Origin: Pseudomonadota bacterium
GTDB lineage: Bacteria > Pseudomonadota > Gammaproteobacteria > Burkholderiales > Burkholderiaceae
Direction of reading: 5' to 3'
Assembly (NCBI GenBank): GCA_021783435.1
Contig: JAJXUC010000016.1
Span: forward strand, 1-41,367
Length of the DNA: 41,367 bases
The translations under genes were made by a program, and so were the position numbers. Every line of letters starts with the position of its first letter. Within the stretch, counting starts at the first letter, position 1. The notes beneath the pieces are model-generated. The model saw only the letters and a list, made by a program, of their open reading frames with translations. It was not told the origin of the DNA and made no database searches. Below, piece by piece: positions 1 to 8,348 of this stretch.

Positions 1-1
1 C

Positions 2-1258
2 ATTTCGTCGATCAATCCGGAACAGCAGAGCAATGTCAACCCCAATGCGAACGGCTATCGCAACACCACGATCAACGGCTCGATCGTGCAGGAGCTGACC
101 CCAGGGCAATCGCTGGGGCTGCGCGCCTTTCGCAGCGAAGGCCGGGCCAGTTACGACAGCTATGGCTCCTTCGCCAGCCCGACGGATACCAATCTGAGCA
201 GCACCACGCAGTCCTTGTATCAACTGTTCAGCGATAACCAGTTGACGACGACCTGGACCTCGCACCTGAGCCTGTCGCAACAAGCGACTGCGAACACGGT
301 GGACAACTTCAGCGCGTATCCGTACAGCATCAACTACCGCACCCGGACCCAGCAACTGCTGTGGCGCAATGTGATTCAACTCGACAGCGCCTGGACAGCC
401 ACGGCCGGATTGGATCTGCAGCGCCAGACCATCACGTCGCTGACCGGCTCCGTCAGCGCCACCAGCCGCAATGCCAACGCGGTGTTCGTCGGCTTGAATG
501 GCGCGTTCAGCGGCAATCAAATCCAGTTGAACCTGCGCCACGACAGCATCGACGGTTATTCGGGCCAGAACACGGTTTATTGGGGGTACGGGCGTGCGCT
601 GGGCGGCGGCTTCAAGGCCATTGCCAGCTATTCCACCGCGTTCAACGCCGCTCCGCTGGGCTACCTGTACGCACCGTACTACGGCAACCCCGCGTTGCGG
701 CCGGAGAAAGCCCATTCCGCTGAGGCCGGGCTGCAATGGTCGCAGGGGCCGAACGTGCTGCGTGCCACGCTGTTCCAGACCCAGGCGACCAACCAGTGGA
801 TCTATGACTACAACACCGGCATGTTCCAGAACATCGCCAGCAGCCGGACCCGCGGCCTGGAACTGACGGGTCGCGGTGCCTGGGATGGTTGGGCCTATGA
901 CGCCAACCTGACCCTGCAGCAGCCTGTGAATACCAGTTTGCCGGGTGACCCGACGTTGCAGCGAAGGGCGCGCAGCCTGGCCAATGTCAGCGTGAACCAC
1001 GCCATCGGCAATGTGCTGTATGGCGCAACCGTGCATTACAGTGGGCCGCGCTGGGACAGCGATGCCAACGGCAATCCGGTGACGCTCGGAGCCTATACCC
1101 TTGTCGACCTCACCGCCAGCGGTCCGATCACGCCGCAGTGGAGTTGGAATGCGCGGGTGCAAAATCTGTTCGACAAGAAGTATCAGACGGCCTACAGCTA
1201 CAACCGCGAACCCTTCGGCGTCTTTCTGGGTCTGACCTGGCGACCGTTGGGTTCCTGA
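2..1258 (+). CDS. btuB: TonB-dependent outer-membrane receptor, BtuB-like (5' end outside window)
   Basis: C-terminal part of an outer-membrane beta-barrel receptor, about 418 residues in the window. The reading frame is open from the first bases, so the GTG at 86 is not a true start. The sequence shows alternating aromatic and polar barrel strands and the closing stretch usual in these receptors (NARVQNLFDKKYQTAYSYN, then a last strand ending LGLTWRP). The family imports cobalamin or iron chelates using TonB energy. Cobalamin is inferred from the neighbours: btuC and btuD follow at once and a BtuF-like binding protein converges on them. The plug domain and TonB box would lie outside the window. 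The terminal residue is Ser rather than the usual aromatic residue, so the protein runs slightly past the last strand. An iron-chelate substrate cannot be excluded. Confidence 0.85.
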   Translation: MSSINPEQQSNVNPNANGYRNTTINGSIVQELTPGQSLGLRAFRSEGRASYDSYGSFASPTDTNLSSTTQSLYQLFSDNQLTTTWTSHLSLSQQATANTVDNFSAYPYSINYRTRTQQLLWRNVIQLDSAWTATAGLDLQRQTITSLTGSVSATSRNANAVFVGLNGAFSGNQIQLNLRHDSIDGYSGQNTVYWGYGRALGGGFKAIASYSTAFNAAPLGYLYAPYYGNPALRPEKAHSAEAGLQWSQGPNVLRATLFQTQATNQWIYDYNTGMFQNIASSRTRGLELTGRGAWDGWAYDANLTLQQPVNTSLPGDPTLQRRARSLANVSVNHAIGNVLYGATVHYSGPRWDSDANGNPVTLGAYTLVDLTASGPITPQWSWNARVQNLFDKKYQTAYSYNREPFGVFLGLTWRPLGS

Positions 1259-1281
1259 CCCAAGCGGTCGCTGCCCCGCTC

Positions 1282-2274
1282 ATGCCGCACCCCATGCCCC
1301 CTCCCGCCATCGACCAAGCCCTGGAACTGACCGGCCTCCGCATCGAGCCGCCCAGCGGCCGTCTGTTGGCCGTGACCGTCGGTGTTCTGATGCTGGCGGT
1401 GCTGCTGGGCGTGAGCGTGGGCGCGGGCGGCTGGAACTGGCCGATCATCGCGCAGCTGCGTATTCCACGCGTGCTGGCCGGCGCTGGTGCCGGAGCCCTG
1501 CTGGCGCTGGCCGGACTGGCGATGCAACTCGTGCTGCGCAACCCCCTGGCCGACCCCTATGTGCTCGGCGCATCGGCAGGCGCCGGTATGGGGGCCATTG
1601 GGATGCTGGTGGTCTTCGGCAGGCTGCTCTGGCTGGGCAGTGTGGGCGGGGCGCTGGCGGCGCTGGGTTTGCTGCTGTTGCTGGGCCGCCGCGCCATGGC
1701 CAGCCCGGATGACGAGGCACCGGCCCAGCTCATTCTGATCGGCGCCATGCTCTCGGCGGTGTTCGCCGCCGGCTCCACCTTGCTGCTGGCGCTGGTGCCG
1801 GAGCAGAGTTTGCGCGGTGCGGTGTTCTGGCTGGTGGGGGATTTGTCGGGCGCGCGCTTCGGTCGCTGGCTCTGTCTGGTGGCCATCGTGCTGGCGGCGG
1901 TTCTGGCGGGATGGAGCCGCGCCTTCGACCGGCTGGCGCTGGGCAGCGAGCATGCCTGGCTGCTCGGCGAGCCGGTGCATCGGCTGCGCCTCGGGCTGGT
2001 GCTGCTGGCCGCCGTGGCCACGGGAGCGGCAGTGGCCGAAGCGGGCGCAGTGGGCTTCGTCGGCCTGGTCGTGCCACACCTGTTGCGCCTGTTCGGCGTG
2101 GTGCGCATGCGCCAGCAAAGCTGGGCCGTGCCCTTGGTGGGCGCGGCGCTGGTGGTGGTGGCGGACTCCCTTGCGCGCGGTGTGGCCATGCCTTACGAAC
2201 TGCCGGTCGGCGCCATCACCGCCTTGATCGGTGCTCCGGTGTTCATGCTGTTGTTGATCCGTCAGCCGCGATGA
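1282..2274 (+). CDS. btuC: Cobalamin ABC transporter permease BtuC (FecCD family)
   Basis: Inner-membrane permease of 330 residues, the usual length for the FecCD/BtuC family, with about ten hydrophobic segments. Family landmarks are visible: LRIPRVLAGAGAGALLALAG followed by LRNPLADPYVLG, GAVGFVGLVVPHLLR in the second half, and a final ELPVGAITALIGAPVF helix. It would form a homodimer with the BtuD ATPase and accept cobalamin from periplasmic BtuF. The frame is open further upstream into btuB, but the ATG at 1282, 23 bases after the btuB stop, gives a normal N-terminus; ATG 1294 is an alternative. Its stop overlaps the btuD start (ATGA), so the two are probably translationally coupled. Substrate is assigned from context. 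Confidence 0.9.
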   Translation: MPHPMPPPAIDQALELTGLRIEPPSGRLLAVTVGVLMLAVLLGVSVGAGGWNWPIIAQLRIPRVLAGAGAGALLALAGLAMQLVLRNPLADPYVLGASAGAGMGAIGMLVVFGRLLWLGSVGGALAALGLLLLLGRRAMASPDDEAPAQLILIGAMLSAVFAAGSTLLLALVPEQSLRGAVFWLVGDLSGARFGRWLCLVAIVLAAVLAGWSRAFDRLALGSEHAWLLGEPVHRLRLGLVLLAAVATGAAVAEAGAVGFVGLVVPHLLRLFGVVRMRQQSWAVPLVGAALVVVADSLARGVAMPYELPVGAITALIGAPVFMLLLIRQPR

Positions 2275-3011
2275 ATTCGCTCGCCACGCTGCTTGCCGCC
2301 GACCGGCTGGATGTGCGCGTCGGCTCGCGTTTGCTGTTGCGCCAGTTGTCCATGCAGGTGCAGCGTGGTGAACGCTGGGCGGTGCTCGGTCGCAACGGCG
2401 CGGGCAAGTCCACCCTGCTGCGGCAATTGGCCGGTCTGGGCGTGGCGCCGGCACCGGTGCTGCTGGGCGGTGCGGCCCTGTCGACGTTGTCGCCACGGGC
2501 GCTGGCGCAACAGCGCGCGTTTTTGCCAAGCCAGCCGCGCGACCGCTTCGGCATTGCCGTGCTGCATGCCGTGACCCTGGCGCAGCATCGTGTCGACGAC
2601 GCCATGGCGATGGACTGCCTGCGTCGGGTGGATGCGGCGCATCTCGCCCACCGGCATGTGCTGCAACTCTCGGCCGGCGAACGCCAGCGCGTCGCTCTGG
2701 CCCAGGTCCTGGCGCAGCGCACGCCGCTGCTGTTGCTGGACGAACCCGTTTCGTTTCAGGACCCGGCGCATCAGGGCCTTGTGGCGCGCTTGCTGCGTGG
2801 GTTGCCGCAACAGGGCATCGTGTTTGCCGCACATGATGTGAACTGGGTGGCGCATGTGGCCACCCATGTGCTGGGTCTGGTCCCTGGTGGGCAGTGGATC
2901 GCCGGCCCCGTCGATCAAACCCTGCAGGCGCATCACCTGCAGCGGCTTTACGGCTGTGACTGGCAGCGTGTAGCGCGCCAGGATGGCCCGGATGTGTGGC
3001 TGCCAGTTTGA
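2271..3011 (+). CDS. btuD: Cobalamin ABC transporter ATP-binding protein BtuD
   Basis: Cytoplasmic ATPase of 246 residues that powers the BtuC permease. All nucleotide-binding motifs are intact: Walker A GRNGAGKST at residues 40-48, the Q-loop glutamine in FLPSQ, ABC signature LSAGE at 133-137, Walker B LLLLDE at 153-158 and the switch histidine H188 in AAHD. The start is the ATG whose ATGA overlaps the btuC stop; the open frame further upstream lies inside btuC and is not used. The gene ends 10 bases before the end of btuF on the opposite strand, so the two groups are convergent. Confidence 0.92.
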   Translation: MNSLATLLAADRLDVRVGSRLLLRQLSMQVQRGERWAVLGRNGAGKSTLLRQLAGLGVAPAPVLLGGAALSTLSPRALAQQRAFLPSQPRDRFGIAVLHAVTLAQHRVDDAMAMDCLRRVDAAHLAHRHVLQLSAGERQRVALAQVLAQRTPLLLLDEPVSFQDPAHQGLVARLLRGLPQQGIVFAAHDVNWVAHVATHVLGLVPGGQWIAGPVDQTLQAHHLQRLYGCDWQRVARQDGPDVWLPV

Positions 3012-3021
3012 AGCGTCGTCT

Positions 3022-3987
3022 TCATCGCCTGCCGTCGATCCCGCGGGTGCGGGCGATGGCGGCGCAGAGTTGCGCCACGCCGTCCAGCACCTGCGCACCC
3101 ATGCGCGGCAACTGGTGCGGATTGAGCAGCACGAGCTGACCGTGGCGCACGGCGCTGACCTCGGAGTCGCGAGTCCAGACGTCGAGCGCATCGGCATGCG
3201 AGCTGGCGGCGACGATGAGTTGCGGGTCCGCCGCGATCACCGCTTCTCGGCTGATGCTCGGGGCCAGCAGCGGCAACGCGGCGAAGGGGTTGACGCCACC
3301 GCACAAGTCAATCGCCTGGTTGATGAGTTGCGGCCCGCCTACGGTCATCAGCGGGTCGCCCCAGACCTGGTAGAACACCCGCACTGGCGTCAGCCCGGCG
3401 TAGCGTGCGCGCAAGGCTGCCATGCGGGCGTTGAAGTCACGCACCCAGGGCCGGGCCACGGCTTCGGTGCCGGCCAACTCACCAATGCGCTGCACCGTGC
3501 TGGCGATGGCCTGCAAGCTGTCGGTCTGGCTCCAGTACACCGGAATACCCAGGCGTTGCAGGGTGTCGATTTGGCGCGGTGGCGTGCCTGATTTCCAGGC
3601 CAGGATGAGATCGGGCTTCAGGCTGGCGATGGCTTCCAGATTGAGCGCGAAGGCATCTCCAACGCGCCGCAGCCTGCGCGCGGCGGGTGGTGCGTCGGCA
3701 TGTTGCACGGTGGCAATGAGCTTGCTGCCCGCTCCGGCGGCGTAGCTCAATTCCACCAGTTGCGGCGACAGCGCGATGATGCGCCGTGCCGGATGCGCCA
3801 GCCGCACCAACTGGCCGGTATCGTCGCGTACGCTGATGTTGGCTTGAGCTACGGGCAGCAGGCCGACGCACAGCAGGGTGCGTAGCAGGGCACCAAGAAG
3901 CCAGCCCGGTGTGACGATGCGCATTCGGCGCAGGGGGCGCGCAGCCCGGCTCTGGTCATGTCCAGCTGTTTGCCGCACGCCGCTCAT
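3022..3987 (-). CDS. btuF: Cobalamin-binding periplasmic protein BtuF
   Basis: Periplasmic binding protein that delivers corrinoid to BtuCD. The mature part resembles BtuF: RRIIALSPQLVELSYAAGAG, LEAIASLKPDLILAW, RQIDTLQRLGIPVYW and QAIDLCGGVNPF. A signal peptide is visible as MRIVTPGWLLGALLRTLLCVG followed by an Ala-Gln-Ala cleavage region. Two starts are possible. ATG 3987 overlaps the nth stop (ATGA) and has AAGGA about 12 bases upstream, giving 321 residues with a long basic N-region. ATG 3924 gives 300 residues starting right at the signal peptide. I annotate the coupled start; the shorter one is nearly as likely. It is downstream of nth on the - strand, not in the btuBCD transcript. Confidence 0.87.
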   Translation of the reverse strand: MSGVRQTAGHDQSRAARPLRRMRIVTPGWLLGALLRTLLCVGLLPVAQANISVRDDTGQLVRLAHPARRIIALSPQLVELSYAAGAGSKLIATVQHADAPPAARRLRRVGDAFALNLEAIASLKPDLILAWKSGTPPRQIDTLQRLGIPVYWSQTDSLQAIASTVQRIGELAGTEAVARPWVRDFNARMAALRARYAGLTPVRVFYQVWGDPLMTVGGPQLINQAIDLCGGVNPFAALPLLAPSISREAVIAADPQLIVAASSHADALDVWTRDSEVSAVRHGQLVLLNPHQLPRMGAQVLDGVAQLCAAIARTRGIDGRR

Positions 3988-4628
3988 GCCGAGGGCATCC
4001 TTGTCTTGGGCTGGTGCGCACACAGATCGGCCAGATCGCAGCGCCAGCATTCTGGCTTGCGCGCCTTGCAGACGTAGCGCCCATGAAGGATGAGCCAGTG
4101 ATGGGCGTCGCGCAGGTAGGCGCTGGGCACGACCTTCATCAGCTTGGATTCCACCTCGAGTGGAGTCTTGCCACGCGCCAGGCCGAGGCGGTTGGCGACG
4201 CGGAAGATATGCGTGTCGACCGCCAGCGTGGCCTGGCCGAAGGCGACGTTCAGCACCACATTGGCCGTTTTGCGACCCACTCCCGGCAAAGCCTCCAGGG
4301 CCTCGCGCCGGTTCGGCACCAGGCCGCCGTGCTGCTCCACCAGCAAGCGACCGAGCGCAGCCAGATGCTTGGCCTTGGTGCGATACAGGCCGATGGTGCG
4401 GATGTGGGGCGCGATGCCGTCTTCCCCCAAGGCCGCCATGGCTTGTGGCGTGGGCGCGGCGGCGAACAGGGCCGGTGTGGCCTTGTTGACGCTGACGTCG
4501 GTGGCCTGGGCCGACAGCACCACGGCGACCAGCAGCTCGAAGGCGTTGCGATATTCCAACTCGCTGCGGGGCTGCGGATTGGCGGCCTGCAGGCGCGCAA
4601 ACAGGCTTTGAATCGCAGCTTTTTGCAT
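3984..4628 (-). CDS. nth: Endonuclease III (DNA glycosylase/AP lyase)
   Basis: Base-excision repair enzyme that removes oxidised pyrimidines and cleaves at the abasic site. The 214-residue product keeps the E. coli numbering: helix-hairpin-helix LPGVGRKTA with catalytic Lys120, Asp138 in VDTHIFRV, and the 4Fe-4S ligands Cys187, Cys194, Cys197 and Cys203 (C-X6-C-X2-C-X5-C). The start ATG 4628 is chosen by homology; the frame is open further upstream without similarity. It lies 79 bases downstream of rnfB on the same strand, the same rnf/rsx-nth linkage known from enterobacteria, and its stop overlaps the proposed btuF start. Confidence 0.95.
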   Translation of the reverse strand: MQKAAIQSLFARLQAANPQPRSELEYRNAFELLVAVVLSAQATDVSVNKATPALFAAAPTPQAMAALGEDGIAPHIRTIGLYRTKAKHLAALGRLLVEQHGGLVPNRREALEALPGVGRKTANVVLNVAFGQATLAVDTHIFRVANRLGLARGKTPLEVESKLMKVVPSAYLRDAHHWLILHGRYVCKARKPECWRCDLADLCAHQPKTRMPSA

Positions 4629-4707
4629 GGTTGAATTGTTGTGTTGTCTGGATGGTCCGAACAGCGCTGCCGCGAGGCTGCCAACGCCTCGCCTGCTCTG
4701 CCCGGGC

Positions 4708-5415
4708 TCAGTTTTTGCGCTGGGCCTGGCGTTGGCGTGCACGCTCGAGCGCGGCCGCAATCAGCTCGCTCTTGGGCCGTGCAGCCGAGGGTATCGCGCC
4801 TGGTGGTGCGTCGGCTGGCAGCATGGGGGCACTGGTCTTTGCGGGCTCGCCCTGCATGGCCGAGCCCGTTGTTGGCAGCCCATCCTGGTGCTTGTGGCGT
4901 CGCGGCTCGAGCCGGCTGCGGTGCGCTGCGTAGCGCAGCCGCGCCCGCTGTGCCTGCGCGTCGCTCCAGGCGCTCCAGCCCGTCTGGGCAGCCAGCGCGG
5001 GGTCGCTCAAGGGCTGCATGTGGATACAGTCCATCGGGCAAGGGGGCAGGCAGAGTTCGCATCCGGTGCAGCCGTCCGCCCAAACCCCATGCATGCGCTT
5101 GGGTGCACCGACGATGGCATCCACCGGGCAGGCGTCGATGCACAGGGTGCAGCCGATGCACCAGGCCTCGTCGACCACGGCAATGCGGCGCGGGCCTTCA
5201 ACGCCATGTGCGGGATCGAGCGGCACGCTGGGTCGGCCGGTGACGGCTGCAAGGCGCGCCACGCCTTCAGCGCCCCCCGGCGGGCATTGGTTGATTTCGG
5301 CAAGCCCCGTCGCCACGGCCTCGGCATACGCGCGGCAATCGGCATAGCCGCAGCGGGTGCACTGTGTTTGCGGCAGGGTCGCGTCGATGCGGTCGGTCAG
5401 GCTTGGAGTCGTCAT
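4708..5415 (-). CDS. rnfB: RnfB-like ferredoxin-type electron transport protein
   Basis: Iron-sulfur protein of 235 residues. Domain order: an N-terminal RnfB-type 4Fe-4S motif with Cys19, Cys22, Cys27 and Cys44, then two ferredoxin-type motifs (Cys86/89/92/96 and Cys116/119/122/126). It ends in an Arg/Ala/Pro-rich tail of about 95 residues. Unlike classical RnfB there is no N-terminal membrane helix and no other rnf gene is in the window, so this is the soluble orphan form often annotated in Burkholderiales. Its partner is unknown; linkage to nth, itself an Fe-S enzyme, is conserved in other groups. The start ATG 5415 begins just before the [12 protein letters not shown] motif. Confidence 0.85.
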   Translation of the reverse strand: MTTPSLTDRIDATLPQTQCTRCGYADCRAYAEAVATGLAEINQCPPGGAEGVARLAAVTGRPSVPLDPAHGVEGPRRIAVVDEAWCIGCTLCIDACPVDAIVGAPKRMHGVWADGCTGCELCLPPCPMDCIHMQPLSDPALAAQTGWSAWSDAQAQRARLRYAAHRSRLEPRRHKHQDGLPTTGSAMQGEPAKTSAPMLPADAPPGAIPSAARPKSELIAAALERARQRQAQRKN

Positions 5416-5486
5416 GCAGGTCGTGAGTCCGCTGTCCCTCTCGCAGCTTGCGAGCCGCTTCGCGCCGATCGCAGGGCGCAAAGCGC

Positions 5487-6764
5487 TCAGGCGGTGCGGC
5501 GGCGGGTTGCTTTCTGCACCGCGCCTTCGCGGTGGGCGGCAATGAAGTCGCGCACGCGGGGATAGGTGATCTCGCGCCAGCGGCGGCCGGAGAAAATGCC
5601 GTAGTGGCCGGCGCCCGGAACGGTGAAATGGGTGCTGTCGGCTTCCGGAATGCCGGTGCAGAGTTGATGCGCGGCTTCGGTCTGGCCGGCGCCCGAGATG
5701 TCGTCGAGTTCGCCCTCGATGGTCATCAGCGCGGTGTTGCGAATGTCTTGCGGTCGCACCGGTTGGCCATGCACATGCCATGTGCCATGGACCAGGGCGA
5801 AGTCCTGGAACACGATGCGGATGGTGTCAAGGTAGTACTCCGCCGGCAGATCGAGCACGGCGTTGTATTCGTCATAGAAGCTGCGGTGGGCTTCGGCATC
5901 ATCGGTGTCGCCGCGCACCAGGTCGAGGAAAAAATCGTAGTGCGAGTTGAAGTGCCGGTCCGGGTTCATCGCGACGAAGCCGGTGTGCTGCAAAAAACCC
6001 GGGTAGACACGACGGCCGGCGCCGGGGTAGTTCACGGGAACACGGTAGATGACATTGCTTTCGAACCATTCGTAGCTTTTGTTCATCGCCAGGTTGTTCA
6101 CCGCGGTGGGCGATTTGCGTGCGTCGATCGGCCCGCCCATCATCACCATGCTGCGCGGCGCGGCTTCCCCAGCAGTTGCCATCAGCGAGATGGCGGCCAG
6201 GACAGGCACGGTGGGCTGGCACACCGACATGACATGGACGTCCGGGCCGATATGGCGGATGAACTCCTGCACATAGGCGATGTAATCGTCGAGTGAGAAG
6301 CCATCTTGCTCGGTGGGCACCATGCGCGCGTCGACCCAGTCGGTGATGAAGACCTTGTGATCCTGCAGCATGGTGCGCACGGTGTCGCGCAGCAGGGTGG
6401 CGTGATGGCCGGAGAGCGGCGCCACAATCAGCACCGCCGGAGCGTTTTTCAGGCGACCCAGCGTCTTCGGGTCGTCGGTGAAACGCTTGAATCGCAGCAG
6501 GCGACAAAAGGGTTTGTCCAGCACCACTTGTTCCTGGATGGCGATTTCGCGCCCGTCCACTTGCAGCGAGGTGATGCCGAACGCAGGTTTTTCGTAGCTC
6601 TTGAGCAGGCGGTGCATGAGCTCGTAGCTGGCCGACAGGCGCTGAGCACCGGGGGTCTGCGACAAGGGCCACAAGGGGTTGGTGTAGAACTTGGACGCAG
6701 CCTCGGCGAACTCGGCCAGTGGGCTGAGCATGGCGCGCTGCGATTCATACCAGTCGTAAACCAT
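5487..6764 (-). CDS. phaZ: Intracellular polyhydroxyalkanoate depolymerase
   Basis: Alpha/beta hydrolase of 425 residues that mobilises stored polyhydroxybutyrate in the cytoplasm. It matches the PhaZ1 type, with [19 protein letters not shown] at the N-terminus. The cysteine nucleophile is Cys182 in SVCQPTVP, and Asp354 and His387 ([10 protein letters not shown]) complete the triad, each one residue off the positions I recall for the Ralstonia enzyme. A strong AAGGAG lies 9 bases before ATG 6764, and TAAAAT about 25 bases further upstream could be a -10 element. It is transcribed alone between tyrB and rnfB. It implies that the organism makes PHB, although no synthase gene is here. Confidence 0.93.
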   Translation of the reverse strand: MVYDWYESQRAMLSPLAEFAEAASKFYTNPLWPLSQTPGAQRLSASYELMHRLLKSYEKPAFGITSLQVDGREIAIQEQVVLDKPFCRLLRFKRFTDDPKTLGRLKNAPAVLIVAPLSGHHATLLRDTVRTMLQDHKVFITDWVDARMVPTEQDGFSLDDYIAYVQEFIRHIGPDVHVMSVCQPTVPVLAAISLMATAGEAAPRSMVMMGGPIDARKSPTAVNNLAMNKSYEWFESNVIYRVPVNYPGAGRRVYPGFLQHTGFVAMNPDRHFNSHYDFFLDLVRGDTDDAEAHRSFYDEYNAVLDLPAEYYLDTIRIVFQDFALVHGTWHVHGQPVRPQDIRNTALMTIEGELDDISGAGQTEAAHQLCTGIPEADSTHFTVPGAGHYGIFSGRRWREITYPRVRDFIAAHREGAVQKATRRRTA

Positions 6765-6941
6765 GGAGACTCCTTGTGCAATGCACCAATTTTATCGCCG
6801 GGCTCGACATTTGCCTGCACGCACCCAGGATCCCGCCTGCTTCACAGGGTCGGGATTCCGGGCTGCAGCAGACCGGGCACATGACTCGACCCTTGCCAGG
6901 GGGCAGGCGAAAAAGCGCAAGTACCGCAAGTACCGAACCAC

Positions 6942-8165
6942 TCAGACCATGCTCTTTTCAGACTGCATGGCTGCTGCCATGGCCTTGGCAACATAATCGA
7001 TGTTGCGGGTGTTGAGCGCTGCCACGCAGATGCGACCCGTGCTGACGCCGTAAATGCCGTGCTGCGTACGCAGCGCTTCCATTTGTTCGGCACTCAGACC
7101 AGAGTAGCTGAACATGCCTTTCTGGCGGGTGATGAAGCTCAAATCGGTCTTGACGCCCAGCGCCCTCAGGCGATCGACCAGGGCGACTCGCATGGTGCGA
7201 ATGCGCTCGCGCATATTGGCCAGTTCCTGCTCCCACTGCGCGCGCAGCGCGGGGGTGGAGAGCACGGTGGCCACGACTTGAGCGCCATGGGTGGGCGGGT
7301 TGGAATAGTTGGTGCGGATGACGCGCTTGAGCTGGGACAGCACGCGGGTGGCTTCGTCCTTGCTGGCGCAGACCACGCTGAGCGCGCCGACACGTTCGCC
7401 GTAAAGCGAGAAGCTCTTGGAGAACGAGGTGGAGACGAAGAAGTCCAGGCCGCTGGCAGCGAATTGCTGGATCACGGCGCCGTCTTCCTTCAGGCCAAAG
7501 CCAAAGCCCTGGTAGGCCATGTCGAGGAAGGGAACCAGGCCGCGCGCCTTAAGCACGGCGATGACCTGCTGCCATTGCTCTGGTTGCAGATCGTAGCCGG
7601 TGGGGTTGTGGCAACAGGCATGCAGCACGATCACGGTGCCGGCAGGCGCCTGATTCAGCGCGGCCAGCATGGCGTCGAAGGCGACGCCGCGTGCCTTGGC
7701 GTCGTAATACGGGTAGTTGCCCACGACGAAACCGGCTGACTCGAACAGCGCTCGGTGGTTTTCCCAGCTCGGGTCGGAAATCAGCACCTGCGCAGTGGGG
7801 TTGAGGCGCTTGAGGAAATCGGCCCCCAGCTTCAGGCCGCCGGTTCCGCCCAGGGCTTGTACCGTGACCACGCGTCCCGCGCCCAGCAGATCGCTGCCGC
7901 CACCGAACACCAGATTTTGGACCGCCTGGTCATAGGCGGCGATGCCGTCGATGGGCAGATAGCCGCGCGGCTTTGGGCTCTCGGCCAGCAGGTTCTCGGC
8001 TTCCTTGACGCAGGCCAGCAGGGGCAACTTGCCATTCTCATCGGTGTACACACCCACCCCGAGGTTGACCTTGCTGGGGTTGGGGTCGGCCTGGAATTGC
8101 TCGTTCAGGCCGAGGATGGGGTCGCGCGGGGCCATGTCCACGCTGGAAAAAAGCGATGCACTCAT
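6942..8165 (-). CDS. tyrB: Aromatic/aspartate aminotransferase (class I, PLP-dependent)
   Basis: Aminotransferase of 407 residues in the AspC/TyrB subfamily, transferring amino groups from aromatic amino acids or aspartate to 2-oxo acids. PLP ligands are visible: Asn187 in CCHNPTG, Asp215 and Tyr218 in DMAYQGFG, Lys250 in STSFSKSFSLYGERVG, and the carboxylate-binding Arg378 in GRICVA. ATG 8165 (MSASLFSSVDMAPRDPILGL) is the homology-supported start; the same frame stays open far upstream antisense to uvrB but that part is not coding. The divergent arrangement with uvrB is common in betaproteobacteria. Substrate preference between TyrB and AspC cannot be read from sequence. It could feed arylpyruvates to the ipdC enzyme elsewhere in the window, which is speculative. 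Confidence 0.9.
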   Translation of the reverse strand: MSASLFSSVDMAPRDPILGLNEQFQADPNPSKVNLGVGVYTDENGKLPLLACVKEAENLLAESPKPRGYLPIDGIAAYDQAVQNLVFGGGSDLLGAGRVVTVQALGGTGGLKLGADFLKRLNPTAQVLISDPSWENHRALFESAGFVVGNYPYYDAKARGVAFDAMLAALNQAPAGTVIVLHACCHNPTGYDLQPEQWQQVIAVLKARGLVPFLDMAYQGFGFGLKEDGAVIQQFAASGLDFFVSTSFSKSFSLYGERVGALSVVCASKDEATRVLSQLKRVIRTNYSNPPTHGAQVVATVLSTPALRAQWEQELANMRERIRTMRVALVDRLRALGVKTDLSFITRQKGMFSYSGLSAEQMEALRTQHGIYGVSTGRICVAALNTRNIDYVAKAMAAAMQSEKSMV

Positions 8166-8348
8166 GGGTGTTTGTGAGGGGGCTCTAAGGATGGAGGGAT
8201 GACCGGGCGCAAAATGTCGGGCTTGTGGCTGGCCTGGCGCAGACCGGAAGACTCCCGATTTTAGGCCGCCAGCGGATTTCCGGCCCGCGCACACCCCACC
8301 CATGTCGGGGATGTGCAACGCCGGTCGCTTTTTCCTCCGAGATCCGCC

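Noticed and set aside
1198..2832. 544-codon - strand open frame antisense to btuC and btuD
   Set aside because: Gln/His/Ala-rich low-complexity translation typical of antisense GC-rich DNA; the + strand genes are unambiguous.
6916..6933. Tandem 9-base repeat CGCAAGTAC
   Set aside because: Only two copies between phaZ and tyrB; no evidence that it is more than chance.
8166..8348. An SOS (LexA) box between tyrB and uvrB
   Set aside because: No CTGT-N8-ACAG pattern was found by eye.
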